From Kosakonia quasisacchari (lineage in GTDB: Bacteria > Pseudomonadota > Gammaproteobacteria > Enterobacterales > Enterobacteriaceae), in contig NZ_SJOP01000008.1 of NCBI RefSeq assembly GCF_004331415.1, positions 1-64,000 on the forward strand: a DNA stretch of 64,000 nucleotides. The letters run 5' to 3'. Below the pieces are notes generated by a model. The model had not been told where the DNA came from and did no database searches. It saw nothing but the letters and a program-made list of their open reading frames with translations. This document shows, piece by piece, positions 1 to 10,111 of the stretch. Numbering within the stretch: position 1 is the stretch's first letter; the number at the start of each line of letters is the position of its first letter. The translations under genes and the position numbers were made by a program.

Positions 1-249
1 ACTCTGTGTGCGCAGCGGCGTACCGTTCAGGTCGTGGAGATAACTGAAATTTGCCAGCCCGGCGGCATACAGACGCGGGTCGGCGCTTTGAGACGGCAAA
101 CCACGCGCGTCGAACCGATGGCGAGTGATGCGCTCGTCGGTGATGTCCGGGAAGTCGGGGTGGCGGTGCCAGGCGATATTGCGTATAACGCGTCCCCGGT
201 TGTCAAAAGCGGTGACCGAAGGGGTCTTGCTGAACAACGATGTGCCCAT
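1..249 (-). CDS. Tc insecticidal toxin complex C subunit (TccC-like), N-terminal part only
   Basis: The frame is open from the left edge of the window to an ATG at 249, giving 83 N-terminal residues; the rest lies outside. A GGAG sits 6-7 bases before the ATG. The peptide contains SVTAFDNRGRVIRNI, ERITRHRFDARG and SADPRLY, the opening pattern of TccC-family proteins of Photorhabdus and Xenorhabdus. In that family the N-terminal RHS/YD repeats build a cocoon with the B subunit that encapsulates a variable C-terminal toxin. Which toxin domain is present cannot be seen here. The subfamily call rests on this short stretch, but the match of several consecutive motifs is good. Confidence 0.8.
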   Translation of the reverse strand, partial: MGTSLFSKTPSVTAFDNRGRVIRNIAWHRHPDFPDITDERITRHRFDARGLPSQSADPRLYAAGLANFSYLHDLNGTPLRTQS

Positions 250-403
250 GATGATCTCCTGTAAAGGTAATTGGCTATACCAACCAATAGATCATATAGC
301 CTGCATGAGAAAGCTGCCTGGCAGGAGAATAAACACAGCGTTGTTCAGTCGTGAAATGTGGAAGGTTGAGAACGAAGCTCTCCATCTCGCCGCGCAAAGC
401 GCA

Positions 404-432
404 ATAAAAAGGCACCGCATTGCGATGCCTTT
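404..432 (-). terminator. Rho-independent terminator of the GAPDH gene
   Basis: Read on the minus strand, a stem of AGGCA-CGCA and TGCG-TGCC is followed by TTTTTAT. It lies about 20 bases after the stop of the GAPDH gene and before the toxin gene. Confidence 0.7.
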
Positions 433-451
433 CGGTAATGGAATGAGGTAA

Positions 452-1462
452 TTACAAACCGCGTTTGGCCATCAGGCTCGCCAGTTCAACCAGGCGATTA
501 GAGAAACCCCACTCGTTGTCATACCAGGCGAGGATTTTTACCAGATTGCCGCCAATTACCAGTGTTGATAATCCATCGATAATGGATGAGCGCGGGTCGC
601 CCTGATAATCACTGGAAACCAGCGGTTCGTCACTGTACCCGAGAATGTCTTTCAGTGGGCCGGCTGCTGCGGCTTCACGGAACGCGGCATTCACCTCTTC
701 AACCGTCACATCACGTTTCAGCGTGACCGTCAGGTCAACAATCGACACCACCGGAACCGGTACGCGCAGAGAGTAACCTGTCAGCCGCCCGTCGAGTTCC
801 GGGATCACTTTGCCGAGTGCTTTCGCTGCGCCGCTGGAGTACGGCACAATCGACAACGCCGCGGCACGCGCGCCGCGCAGATCTTTTTCCGGCTGATCGT
901 GCAGCGCCTGGCTATTGGTATAGGCGTGGGTAGTGTTCATCAGGCCATGTTCGATCCCGAAGCGTTGATGCAACACCTGTGCGGCGGGTGCCAGGCCGTT
1001 GGTGGTGCAACTGCCGTTGCTGACCACAAAATGGCGCTGCGGATCGTATTGTTGGTCATTGACGCCGAGTACGATGGTTAAATCATCATTTTTACCCGGA
1101 GCGGAGATGATCACGCGTTTCGCACCGCCACGGCTGATATGCACTTCGGCTTTGTCGCGTTCGGTGAAGAAACCGGTGGCCTCAATCACCACTTCCACGC
1201 CAACATCGCGCCACGGAATGTTGCCCGGATCGCGTTCGCTGAAGACACGCACCGCTTTGCCATCAACGAACAACTGGCCTTCACCCGCTTCTACCGGGAC
1301 GGGCAGGGTGCCGAGCAGAGAATCATGTTTCAGCAGGTGGGCGAGCGTTTTGCTGTCCGTCAGATCGTTAATTGCCACAATCTGAATCTCTGTGTTGCCC
1401 AGCGCCGCGCGTAACACGTTGCGTCCAATTCTGCCAAAACCATTAATGCCGACCTTAACCAT
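452..1462 (-). CDS. Glyceraldehyde-3-phosphate dehydrogenase, type I, not the housekeeping GapA type
   Basis: 336-residue class I GAPDH, which oxidises glyceraldehyde-3-phosphate to 1,3-bisphosphoglycerate. The Rossmann motif GINGFGRIGR is at residues 5-14, INDLTD at 31-36 suggests NAD preference, and the catalytic Cys is about residue 152 in SNGSCTTN (usually SNASCTTN). Later motifs HAYTNSQ, RGARAAALSIVPYSSGAAKA and WYDNEWGFSNR are those of Bacillus/cyanobacterial-type enzymes. The E. coli GapA equivalents read HATTATQ and WYDNETGYS. It is therefore probably an accessory, possibly acquired, isozyme. A GAAGGAGT Shine-Dalgarno precedes the start. A GlxA-type regulator lies directly upstream on the same strand. 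The specific paralogue name is not assigned. Confidence 0.93.
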   Translation of the reverse strand: MVKVGINGFGRIGRNVLRAALGNTEIQIVAINDLTDSKTLAHLLKHDSLLGTLPVPVEAGEGQLFVDGKAVRVFSERDPGNIPWRDVGVEVVIEATGFFTERDKAEVHISRGGAKRVIISAPGKNDDLTIVLGVNDQQYDPQRHFVVSNGSCTTNGLAPAAQVLHQRFGIEHGLMNTTHAYTNSQALHDQPEKDLRGARAAALSIVPYSSGAAKALGKVIPELDGRLTGYSLRVPVPVVSIVDLTVTLKRDVTVEEVNAAFREAAAAGPLKDILGYSDEPLVSSDYQGDPRSSIIDGLSTLVIGGNLVKILAWYDNEWGFSNRLVELASLMAKRGL

Positions 1463-1545
1463 AATTGACTCCTTCCTGTACGGTAACTCACTGCAGTCAC
1501 TGTAGGCCGGTCACGGTTTGGCGTAAACGACAAATAAGGATCACT

Positions 1546-2526
1546 TTACGCCAATTTACGGCAGTGGAAGCGCTGGCGGTAATCACCTGGGGTGAGGTGT
1601 AACTGGCGTTCGAAAATGCGCCGCAGATTGATGCTGCTACCAAAGCCGGTCGCCGCGGCGATCTGTTCCAGGGTTTCACTGGTTTGTTCCAGCCGGCTGC
1701 GTGCGGCGGCGAGGCGCGCTTCGGCCACATAGCGCGCGGGAGGAACGCCACTTTCGCGGGTAAAGACGCGGGTGAAGTTGCGCGGGCTCATCGCCACCTG
1801 TTCCGCCAGCCGCTCAACGGATAAATCCTTAGCCAGGTTGGCCAGGATCCAGTTTTGCAGCTCGCTAATCGGCCCGACGCCGCTGGTCTGCTGTAATTGA
1901 TAGCGGCTGAACTGCAACTGCCCGCCGGGGCGGCGCAGGTACATCACCATGTTCTGCGCGATATCCAGCGCGAGAGAGAAGCCGTAATCATCTTCGACCA
2001 GCGCCAGCGTGAGATCGAAGCCGGAACTGACGCCACCGGATGTCCAGACGGGGCCGTCCTGAATATAGAGCGGGCCGCCTTCAACGGTCACATTGGGGTA
2101 TTCTTTCTGCATGGTTTCCAGTAGCCGCCAGTGGGTGGTTGCGCGCCGCCCGTTGAGCAATCCGCTTTGTGCCAGCAGCATCGCGCCGCCGCAAATAGAA
2201 ACGACACGGCGCGCGTGCGGCGCGGCAAGGCGCAGCCAGTCCACCACGGCCGTGCCTTCCTCGGCATCAGTACCGCGACCGGTTATCATGATGGTATCCC
2301 ACGGCTGGCGCGGATCGATTTCCGGCAGGCGGTGATCTGCCAGCAGGTTCAGCCCGGACTGGCCGTGGATCACCTGGTGAGGTTGGGTGGTGGCAACGGC
2401 GACGCGATAGCGCGGCTGCGCACTGTCATTCGGGTGCAGTTGGTTAGCCTGCATCAGAATGTCGGCAATACCGGCGGCTTCGAACAGCATGCCGCCATCA
2501 GGCACAATAATCAGGAATGTTTTCAT
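1546..2526 (-). CDS. GlxA-family transcriptional regulator (DJ-1/PfpI domain plus AraC DNA-binding domain)
   Basis: 326 residues from the ATG at 2526; an upstream in-frame ATG would add 35 residues that do not fit the family. Residues about 1-170 form a DJ-1/PfpI-like class I amidotransferase fold (MKTFLIIVPDGG start, RRVVSICGGAMLLA nucleophile-elbow region). Residues about 220-320 hold two helix-turn-helix motifs of the AraC type (LSVERLAEQVAMSPRNFTRV and LEQIAAATGFGSSINLRRIF). The amidotransferase-like part usually senses a ligand rather than catalysing. The target is unknown; the downstream GAPDH gene, 83 bp away on the same strand, is a candidate. Confidence 0.9.
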   Translation of the reverse strand: MKTFLIIVPDGGMLFEAAGIADILMQANQLHPNDSAQPRYRVAVATTQPHQVIHGQSGLNLLADHRLPEIDPRQPWDTIMITGRGTDAEEGTAVVDWLRLAAPHARRVVSICGGAMLLAQSGLLNGRRATTHWRLLETMQKEYPNVTVEGGPLYIQDGPVWTSGGVSSGFDLTLALVEDDYGFSLALDIAQNMVMYLRRPGGQLQFSRYQLQQTSGVGPISELQNWILANLAKDLSVERLAEQVAMSPRNFTRVFTRESGVPPARYVAEARLAAARSRLEQTSETLEQIAAATGFGSSINLRRIFERQLHLTPGDYRQRFHCRKLA

Positions 2527-2591
2527 GTCCTGAAACGTACGCCAATTACATTTTAAGTCAAGGCCGGGCTGAAGATAACGGATGAAGAGAA

Positions 2592-2620
2592 ATAAAAAAC
2601 CCGAAGCTTGCGCTCCGGGC
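2592..2620 (-). terminator. Rho-independent terminator after the yci operon and 78-aa gene
   Basis: On the minus strand CCCGGAGC-gcaa-GCTTCGGG is followed by TTTTTTATTT. It is placed about 50 bases after the stop of the 78-residue gene and would end a yciG-yciF-yciE-small gene transcript. Confidence 0.75.
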
Positions 2621-2668
2621 AAATTTGACAAGACACAAAGGGTTATGGCGTAACGCAGTCTGCCTGCG

Positions 2669-2905
2669 TTATTCGCTGGCCTGCTTACGGTTGGCCATCG
2701 TTGTCACCAGGTACTCTTGCAGTGGTTCGAGAGAAAGATCGGGCTCCGGCAGTTCAGCCTCGTCATGATTGCTGGCAGGTTGCCCGGCAACAAACGGTTT
2801 TTGTTGGCGCGCGCGTTCGAACTCACTTAACACCTGCCAGCCGAGATCGTCGCTGGCACGGTTGTTCATTAACACATTCCTTACGCGTTTCAGCTTTGGC
2901 AGCAT
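2669..2905 (-). CDS. Hypothetical 78-residue protein in the yciGFE operon
   Basis: Not recognised. The protein begins MLPKLKRVRNVLM, is charged and rich in Glu/Gln, has no signal peptide or membrane segment, and is probably cytoplasmic. A GGAGAGACGACG ribosome site precedes the ATG. The gene starts 23 bp after yciE on the same strand and a strong terminator follows it. It therefore looks like the last gene of the stress operon. A role beside the ferritin-like YciE/YciF proteins is only suggested by position. Confidence 0.6.
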   Translation of the reverse strand: MLPKLKRVRNVLMNNRASDDLGWQVLSEFERARQQKPFVAGQPASNHDEAELPEPDLSLEPLQEYLVTTMANRKQASE

Positions 2906-2928
2906 CGTCGTCTCTCCATTAACGTGGG

Positions 2929-3435
2929 TTATTTTTTCGCCTCAACGCCAGGCGCGCTGGAACGGGCAAGGAACTCAGTCGTAACTTCCGGAACGTGCTG
3001 GAGCATCCACTCCGCCATTTCAATTTCTTGCGCCAGAATTTTTTGCAGCACCTGCACGCCGTTTACGTCACCTAATTCTTCAGCCGTTCTAATCAATGAG
3101 GTGTAGCAAGCAATTTCAAATTGCTCAAAGACATAGCCACCTATCGCGCCTTTAACCACCTCGTCGGAATTAAAGACACCACCGACGGCCTGACCCATCG
3201 CCGCCATTTTACCCATGGTATCTTTAAGGACCGATCGCGATATTCCGCATTGATCAATAAGCCCTTCAAGTAACACTATTTGTTCGCGGGTTTCGGCTAA
3301 ATGACTTTCAATTTTATTTTGCAGCACAGGATAATTATCGATGCGTTTAGCCATCGCTTCCAGCATCGACTCTGCCTGTTTTTCCATCCCATGTGCGTCA
3401 CGTAGCCAGTCGTGATAATTCTCTTCGCGTGTCAT
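2929..3435 (-). CDS. yciE: YciE, ferritin-like DUF892 stress protein
   Basis: 168 residues, the usual YciE length. The sequence MTREENYHDWLRDAHGMEKQ and FEQFEIACYTSLI match the family. Helices with spaced Glu and His residues predict a four-helix ferritin-like bundle, the fold seen in the YciF structure. The exact biochemical function is not established; the E. coli genes are osmotically induced and RpoS dependent. It lies 34 bp after yciF in the same direction. A second copy, 69-70% similar by eye, is found at 12069-12575. Confidence 0.92.
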   Translation of the reverse strand: MTREENYHDWLRDAHGMEKQAESMLEAMAKRIDNYPVLQNKIESHLAETREQIVLLEGLIDQCGISRSVLKDTMGKMAAMGQAVGGVFNSDEVVKGAIGGYVFEQFEIACYTSLIRTAEELGDVNGVQVLQKILAQEIEMAEWMLQHVPEVTTEFLARSSAPGVEAKK

Positions 3436-3469
3436 ACGTTTACCTCAGGTGGAATTAACTCAAGGACGT

Positions 3470-3967
3470 TTATTCTACTTCCGCTTTGGAATTAATTTTG
3501 CTGGTCGCAATTTTAGTCAGCAGATTGTCGGTGGTTTTTTCCTCTTCCAGTGTTTGCGCCAGAAGTGTTTTCGCTTTTTTATAGCCTAATTGATCGGCGA
3601 GGGTGCAGAGAGTACCGTAAGAGGCAATTTCATAATGTTCAACTTTTTGCGCCGCGGCAATTAATGCAGCGTCACGAACGCTGCCTTTTTCGGTGCTTTC
3701 AATCACTTCGTTGGCTTCGTCTACCAGACCTTCCATCGCATGACACTTCATGCGTTTTAGCTTCAGGCTGCTTTCGGCTTCAAGCAGCTGATCAATACGT
3801 TCTATCTGGCCTTGCGTCTCTTCCATGTGTTGTTTGAACGCTTGTACCAGCTCGGGTGTAGAGGCTTCGCGTGCCAGTTTGGCTAACGCACGGGAAAGTT
3901 GTTTTTCCGCGCTGTAAATGTCCGACAAACCATGGATAAATAAATCGTTGAGCGTCGTAATCTGCAT
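3470..3967 (-). CDS. yciF: YciF, ferritin-like DUF892 stress protein
   Basis: 165 residues, matching E. coli YciF (about 166). Starts MQITTLNDLFIHGLSDIYSA and contains EETQGQIERIDQLLE and KVEHYEIASYGTLCTLA, characteristic of the family whose structure is a dimeric four-helix bundle with di-metal-like residues. Expected to be a cytoplasmic stress protein. It is the middle gene of yciG-yciF-yciE, about 100 bp downstream of yciG. Confidence 0.93.
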   Translation of the reverse strand: MQITTLNDLFIHGLSDIYSAEKQLSRALAKLAREASTPELVQAFKQHMEETQGQIERIDQLLEAESSLKLKRMKCHAMEGLVDEANEVIESTEKGSVRDAALIAAAQKVEHYEIASYGTLCTLADQLGYKKAKTLLAQTLEEEKTTDNLLTKIATSKINSKAEVE

Positions 3968-4066
3968 AATTAAAAGCCTTAAATTCCTGGGTTAAAAATA
4001 GCGAGCCGTTGCCGACTCGCCAGTGATGATAAAATATATTGGTGAGGTAAAAAATTAAATCAGAAA

Positions 4067-4249
4067 TTATTCCCCTGATTTACGGCCGCCGCTGTGGCTA
4101 TTCTGGCCGCCTTTTTTACCTGCTTCAGAAGCGCGCTGTGGATCATTTTTGAAATTACCACCGCTATGTTGACCGCCTTTGCGGCCCGCTTCGGACGCTT
4201 TATCACGATCTTCGGCGAAATTACCTGAGCCGCCACGATGTTCAGCCAT
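4067..4249 (-). CDS. yciG: YciG, KGG-repeat stress protein
   Basis: 60 residues, nearly identical in plan to E. coli YciG: MAEHRGGSGNFAEDRDKAS followed by two KGG (con-10) repeats, ASEAGRKGGQHSGG and ASEAGKKGGQNSHSG. The protein is hydrophilic and Gly/Lys-rich, like other stress-induced KGG proteins; in E. coli relatives it has been tied to stress and motility phenotypes. The ribosome site CAGGAG lies 8 bases upstream. It is the first gene of the operon. A longer overlapping frame at 4060-4350 is a shadow. Confidence 0.93.
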   Translation of the reverse strand: MAEHRGGSGNFAEDRDKASEAGRKGGQHSGGNFKNDPQRASEAGKKGGQNSHSGGRKSGE

Positions 4250-4766
4250 AATATTTCTCCTGTTTCGTTGTTAAATATATGAACATGATATTCAAAACCA
4301 TGTTCACCGCGTTCAGGGATTAAAGTTAGTCGCTGTGGTGAAATAGTCAAACGTGAAAATTCCTACGTTAATAAATACCCCGTTAGATGTAGTTGCTTGT
4401 TATTTAAACAAAGCGGCATTGAGGATGTATCTTTAAAATAAGTCACTTAGCAAAAAGTAGATAGAAAAGTAATATTACCGTCCGTTATTACATGCTCCTT
4501 TTAACGCGTTTATTGGCATAAAAATGGTATTTGCTGACATAAATTTACATTTTGCCTTCGTAAATCATCACAGCAGCTAATGGTTTTAAGAGAAGTCTTA
4601 AACAGAGATGCAGAATGCCCTTTGCCGTTTGGCTCGTCGCTAGCACGGCAACTACTTTTAAACTTCATAACCGATACGTCACCCTGAACAGGAAGGACTT
4701 TTTGCCAGTCTGCTGAACTGTCGAACCGGGGAGTGCGCGTACAGCGTTTTTTGGTGAGGAAGCAAG
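4250..4766. other. AT-rich intergenic region between yciG and the chimeric gene
   Basis: About 515 bp with divergent genes on either side, so it must hold promoters both ways. It is clearly more AT-rich than its surroundings, as expected for an H-NS/RpoS-controlled yci promoter. I see no RNA gene, no credible small ORF and no clean operator palindrome. No promoter can be placed with confidence. Confidence 0.4.
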
Positions 4767-5636
4767 ATGAGCCTGCAAAAATGTACCGTCCTGTACGACG
4801 GTAGGGCGCTGGTTGGCCCGGAAAATGTCCCGCTGATCGATTTTCTTGAAAGCTGCAATATCACGCTACCCCATGTTTGCTACCATCCGGCGCTCGATCC
4901 GTTACAGACTTGCGATGTGTGCTGGGTCGAACAAGACGGGAAGCTGGTGCGCGGTTGTACGCTGCGAAGCCGTGAAGGGTTGGTGATTAACGCGCTGGAT
5001 ACACAAGCGCGCGCAGCGCGCGAAGAGGGCATGGATCGCCTGCTGGCTAAACATGAACTTTATTGTACCGTGTGCGAACACAACACCGGCGACTGTACAT
5101 TGCATAACACCATGGTGGATATGCATATTCCCATCCAGCGCTACCCGTACACGCGCAAGCCTTATGTTAAAGATCACTCTAACCCGTTTTACACCTACGA
5201 TCCGGATCAATGCATTCTGTGCGGGCGCTGCGTCATGCCGTGGCTCGCCATCGTCACCGGGTTGCTGCTGGTGGGATTGCTGGCGTGGACCACGCAACTG
5301 CATGAAACCTGGCGTCAGCATCTGTTCAATATTTGGCTTTGGTTGCCGCTGTTACTGGTGGGCGTACTGGCGGTGGCGTTGTCTGAGGTTGGTCTGATTT
5401 TGCGTCGACCTTTTTTACCCCTTGCCGGCGTGTTAGTGATGGTCAGTTGTGCTTTTTGTGCGCTGGTGTTTACGCTCTTCCCGTGGATTGTGCCGCCTGT
5501 TCTCAGCATTACGCAGACCGCCGCGCCACCGGCCACGCAACGATTTCTGCTGCTGACGTTTGCCTTGCTGGTGCCCGTAACGCTGCTTTATAACAGCTGG
5601 GTTTTTCGCATCTTCAGTGGAAAAATTGCAGGTTAG
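4767..5636 (+). CDS. In-frame chimera: formate dehydrogenase alpha N-terminus fused to cytochrome bd subunit II C-terminus
   Basis: 289 residues. Residues about 1-155 are the N-terminus of a YrhE/YjgC-type formate dehydrogenase alpha subunit: a plant-type 2Fe-2S domain (CYHPALDPLQTCDVCW, then C in RGCTL), the NuoG-like His-Cys3 site (HELYCTVCEHNTGDC) and the start of a ferredoxin-type 4Fe-4S motif, CILCGRCV. At this point the sequence switches to membrane helices ending in FPWIVPPVLSITQ, APPATQRF and a WVFRIFSGKI tail. These are the C-terminal third of a CydB/CioB quinol oxidase subunit II. The molybdopterin domains and the CydB N-terminus are missing. The frame is intact with a GAGGAAGCAAG ribosome site. 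Most likely a deletion scar between two genes, so non-functional in either original role. Confidence 0.75.
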   Translation: MSLQKCTVLYDGRALVGPENVPLIDFLESCNITLPHVCYHPALDPLQTCDVCWVEQDGKLVRGCTLRSREGLVINALDTQARAAREEGMDRLLAKHELYCTVCEHNTGDCTLHNTMVDMHIPIQRYPYTRKPYVKDHSNPFYTYDPDQCILCGRCVMPWLAIVTGLLLVGLLAWTTQLHETWRQHLFNIWLWLPLLLVGVLAVALSEVGLILRRPFLPLAGVLVMVSCAFCALVFTLFPWIVPPVLSITQTAAPPATQRFLLLTFALLVPVTLLYNSWVFRIFSGKIAG

Positions 5637-5705
5637 TTCGGCAAAACAGGCTATAAAGTAAAGGCGAGATTTACAGTAAGCAACAGCATGCGCGGAGACT
5701 TATCC

Positions 5706-5909
5706 ATGGCTATAGCAAAAGCTTATAATTTAAAGCAGGCATATCAAATGATTAGCTCAGGAAAGCACCAGGAAGTGGAGTTGGCATTTGATGTCGATGC
5801 GGATACATTTTTTATGCTCTCGGCAAACTACGGCAACAGCGGAGCGAAGATTGCCCGTCACGATAACCATTTTGTGCTCAGGCTGGAGAAAGAAGCCGCT
5901 TCAGGTTGA
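5706..5909 (+). CDS. Hypothetical 67-residue protein
   Basis: Not recognised. The ATG at 5706 is preferred over one 18 bases upstream because GGAG lies 8 bases before it. The protein reads MAIAKAYNLKQAYQMISSG and ends in a charged tail; it has no signal peptide or membrane span. It follows the chimeric gene by about 70 bp on the same strand, so it may have belonged to the lost oxidase or dehydrogenase locus. Codon use looks normal. Confidence 0.5.
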   Translation: MAIAKAYNLKQAYQMISSGKHQEVELAFDVDADTFFMLSANYGNSGAKIARHDNHFVLRLEKEAASG

Positions 5910-6135
5910 ACATACTCGGGTAGCATTCTTCACCAGTGGCACGGGAGTGCATGCGACGGGCGTATTTTTCGCAACCGAAGCAGTGTCATCTCTGCGTTAT
6001 ATTTATCCCTTTTAATAGCCGCGAGCCCTGCCACTGACTCTGCTCCATCCGGCTTGCGGCTTCATTTGTTGTTACCCTGATTTCGCGGCGGCGCACTTTG
6101 CCGCCACGCTAAAACTCGTTATCTACCAAATTATT

Positions 6136-6160
6136 CCCGGCATTACGCCGGGTTTTTTTT
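6136..6160 (+). terminator. Rho-independent terminator, plus-strand direction
   Basis: CCCGGC-attac-GCCGGG followed by eight T. It ends plus-strand transcription from the chimeric gene region and overlaps the last codons of the converging TetR gene. On the other strand the tail is a weak AATAATTT. Confidence 0.8.
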
Positions 6161-6748
6161 CTCTGCGCGCAGCCCATTTGCCAGCAAGATAAACGCGTCA
6201 ATCACTTTGGGTAAGGTCTGTTGCGGGTTATCACTGGCGGCAACCCATAGCGCGGCATTCAACGCTGCGCCGTTGAGCAAGCGCGCGGCGGATTCCACAT
6301 CCACCGCTTTCATCTCGCCGTTTGCCACCATGTAGGCCACAGCAACACGAGTGGCTTGCAGGCAAGCATTCTGACTTGGCCAGCGCGAAGGATCGCCAAG
6401 AAACGCCGGACCATCGAGCAACACAATGCGCTGAATTTCCGGATCGAGCGCCATTTCGATATAGGCGACACCTTCAGCCAATAGCGCATCCAAGGCAGTG
6501 CTGGTGGCTTGCGCCTGCATTTTTGCGCGCTGCGCCATTTCGCTATCGACCTGCGCCACCACGGCGGCGAGCAAGCCCTGTTTGTCGCCAAAGTTGTGGT
6601 ACAGCGCACCGCGCGTTAAGCCCACACTTGCGGTAAATTCATCCATTGATGCCGCTGCAAACCCTTTTTCGGCAAATGCCTTGCGTGCAGCAGCGATAAG
6701 TTTGGCGCGGTTCTCTTCCATGGTTTGCGCGCGACGCTTTACGGCCAT
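6143..6748 (-). CDS. TetR/AcrR-family transcriptional repressor
   Basis: 201 residues. The N-terminal helix-turn-helix (residues about 12-57) reads ENRAKLIAAARKAFAEKGFA, SMDEFTASVGLTRGALYHNF and GDKQGLLAAVV, typical of TetR proteins. The C-terminal ligand domain carries ALDPEIQRIVLLDGPAFLG, as in a subgroup often found beside small enzymes or efflux genes. It is divergent from a RidA-family gene. Three copies of an ATACG-type palindrome fill the gap between them, so autoregulation and control of the RidA gene are likely. The ligand is unknown. Confidence 0.92.
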   Translation of the reverse strand: MAVKRRAQTMEENRAKLIAAARKAFAEKGFAAASMDEFTASVGLTRGALYHNFGDKQGLLAAVVAQVDSEMAQRAKMQAQATSTALDALLAEGVAYIEMALDPEIQRIVLLDGPAFLGDPSRWPSQNACLQATRVAVAYMVANGEMKAVDVESAARLLNGAALNAALWVAASDNPQQTLPKVIDAFILLANGLRAEKKNPA

Positions 6749-6764
6749 AGTGGCTCCATTTGAA

Positions 6765-6830
6765 ATACATCGCGTATGTGAATTGACATACGCAGTGTAT
6801 GTGGATTAACTTCATATACGAAGTGTATCT
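6765..6830. promoter_or_regulatory. Three tandem TetR operator-like palindromes between tetR and ridA genes
   Basis: Three copies of one imperfect palindrome: ATACATCGCGTAT at 6765-6777 (its complement is ATACGCGATGTAT), ATACGCAGTGTAT at 6788-6800 and ATACGAAGTGTAT at 6816-6828. The outer ATAC/GTAT arms are conserved in all three. The spacing and position in the divergent promoter region fit binding sites of the adjacent TetR protein. Confidence 0.65.
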
Positions 6831-6856
6831 TAAATTAACCGGCAAAAGGTAACCCT

Positions 6857-7258
6857 ATGATCCCTCGCGAACCCGTTTTTCCTGCTCATCGCCATGCGTT
6901 GTATGAACAACATGGTTATTCCGCCGCGATACGTTCCGGCGATTTGCTGTTTGTTTCCGGCCAGGTTGGCAGCCGTGCCGATGGTAGCCCGGAGCCCGAT
7001 TTCGCCGCGCAAGTTCGCCTCGCGTTCGATAATTTACAGGCCACGCTCGCGGCGGCGGGGTGTGGCTTCGATGACCTGATTGATGTCACCACATTTCATA
7101 CGGACCCGGAAAACCAATTTGCCACCATTATGGAAGTCAAACAGGCAATTTTCCCGCAACCGCCATATCCGAACTGGACAGCCGTGGGCGTCAACTGGCT
7201 GGCGGGTTTTGATTTCGAAATTAAGGTGATTGCGCGCATTCCTGAACGCGCGGCATAA
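6857..7258 (+). CDS. RidA/YjgF-family protein
   Basis: 133 residues, one RidA (YjgF/UK114) domain. The pattern YSAAIRSGDLLFVSGQVG, QVRLAFDNLQATLAAAGC and the late PYPNWTAVGV fit the family. RidA proteins are trimeric enamine/imine deaminases; however the family Arg that contacts the substrate is replaced in the NWTAVGVNWLA segment, so this is probably a RidA subgroup member with another substrate. It is divergent from the TetR gene and separated by the triple operator. A terminator that also serves katG follows it. Confidence 0.9.
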   Translation: MIPREPVFPAHRHALYEQHGYSAAIRSGDLLFVSGQVGSRADGSPEPDFAAQVRLAFDNLQATLAAAGCGFDDLIDVTTFHTDPENQFATIMEVKQAIFPQPPYPNWTAVGVNWLAGFDFEIKVIARIPERAA

Positions 7259-7284
7259 AAAAGCCTGCGACAGGTCGCAGGCTT
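7256..7284 (-). terminator. Bidirectional terminator, chiefly of katG
   Basis: AAGCCTGCGA-cagg-TCGCAGGCTT is a perfect 10-bp stem. On the minus strand TTTTTTAT follows, ending katG; it sits between the converging RidA and katG stop codons. Confidence 0.85.
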
Positions 7285-7301
7285 GAGGATAAAGAGTGAG
7301 A

Positions 7302-10111
<2,810 letters not shown>

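Noticed and set aside
4060..4350. 96-codon frame overlapping yciG
   Set aside because: Overlaps the almost identical homologue of E. coli YciG in another frame; no independent support.
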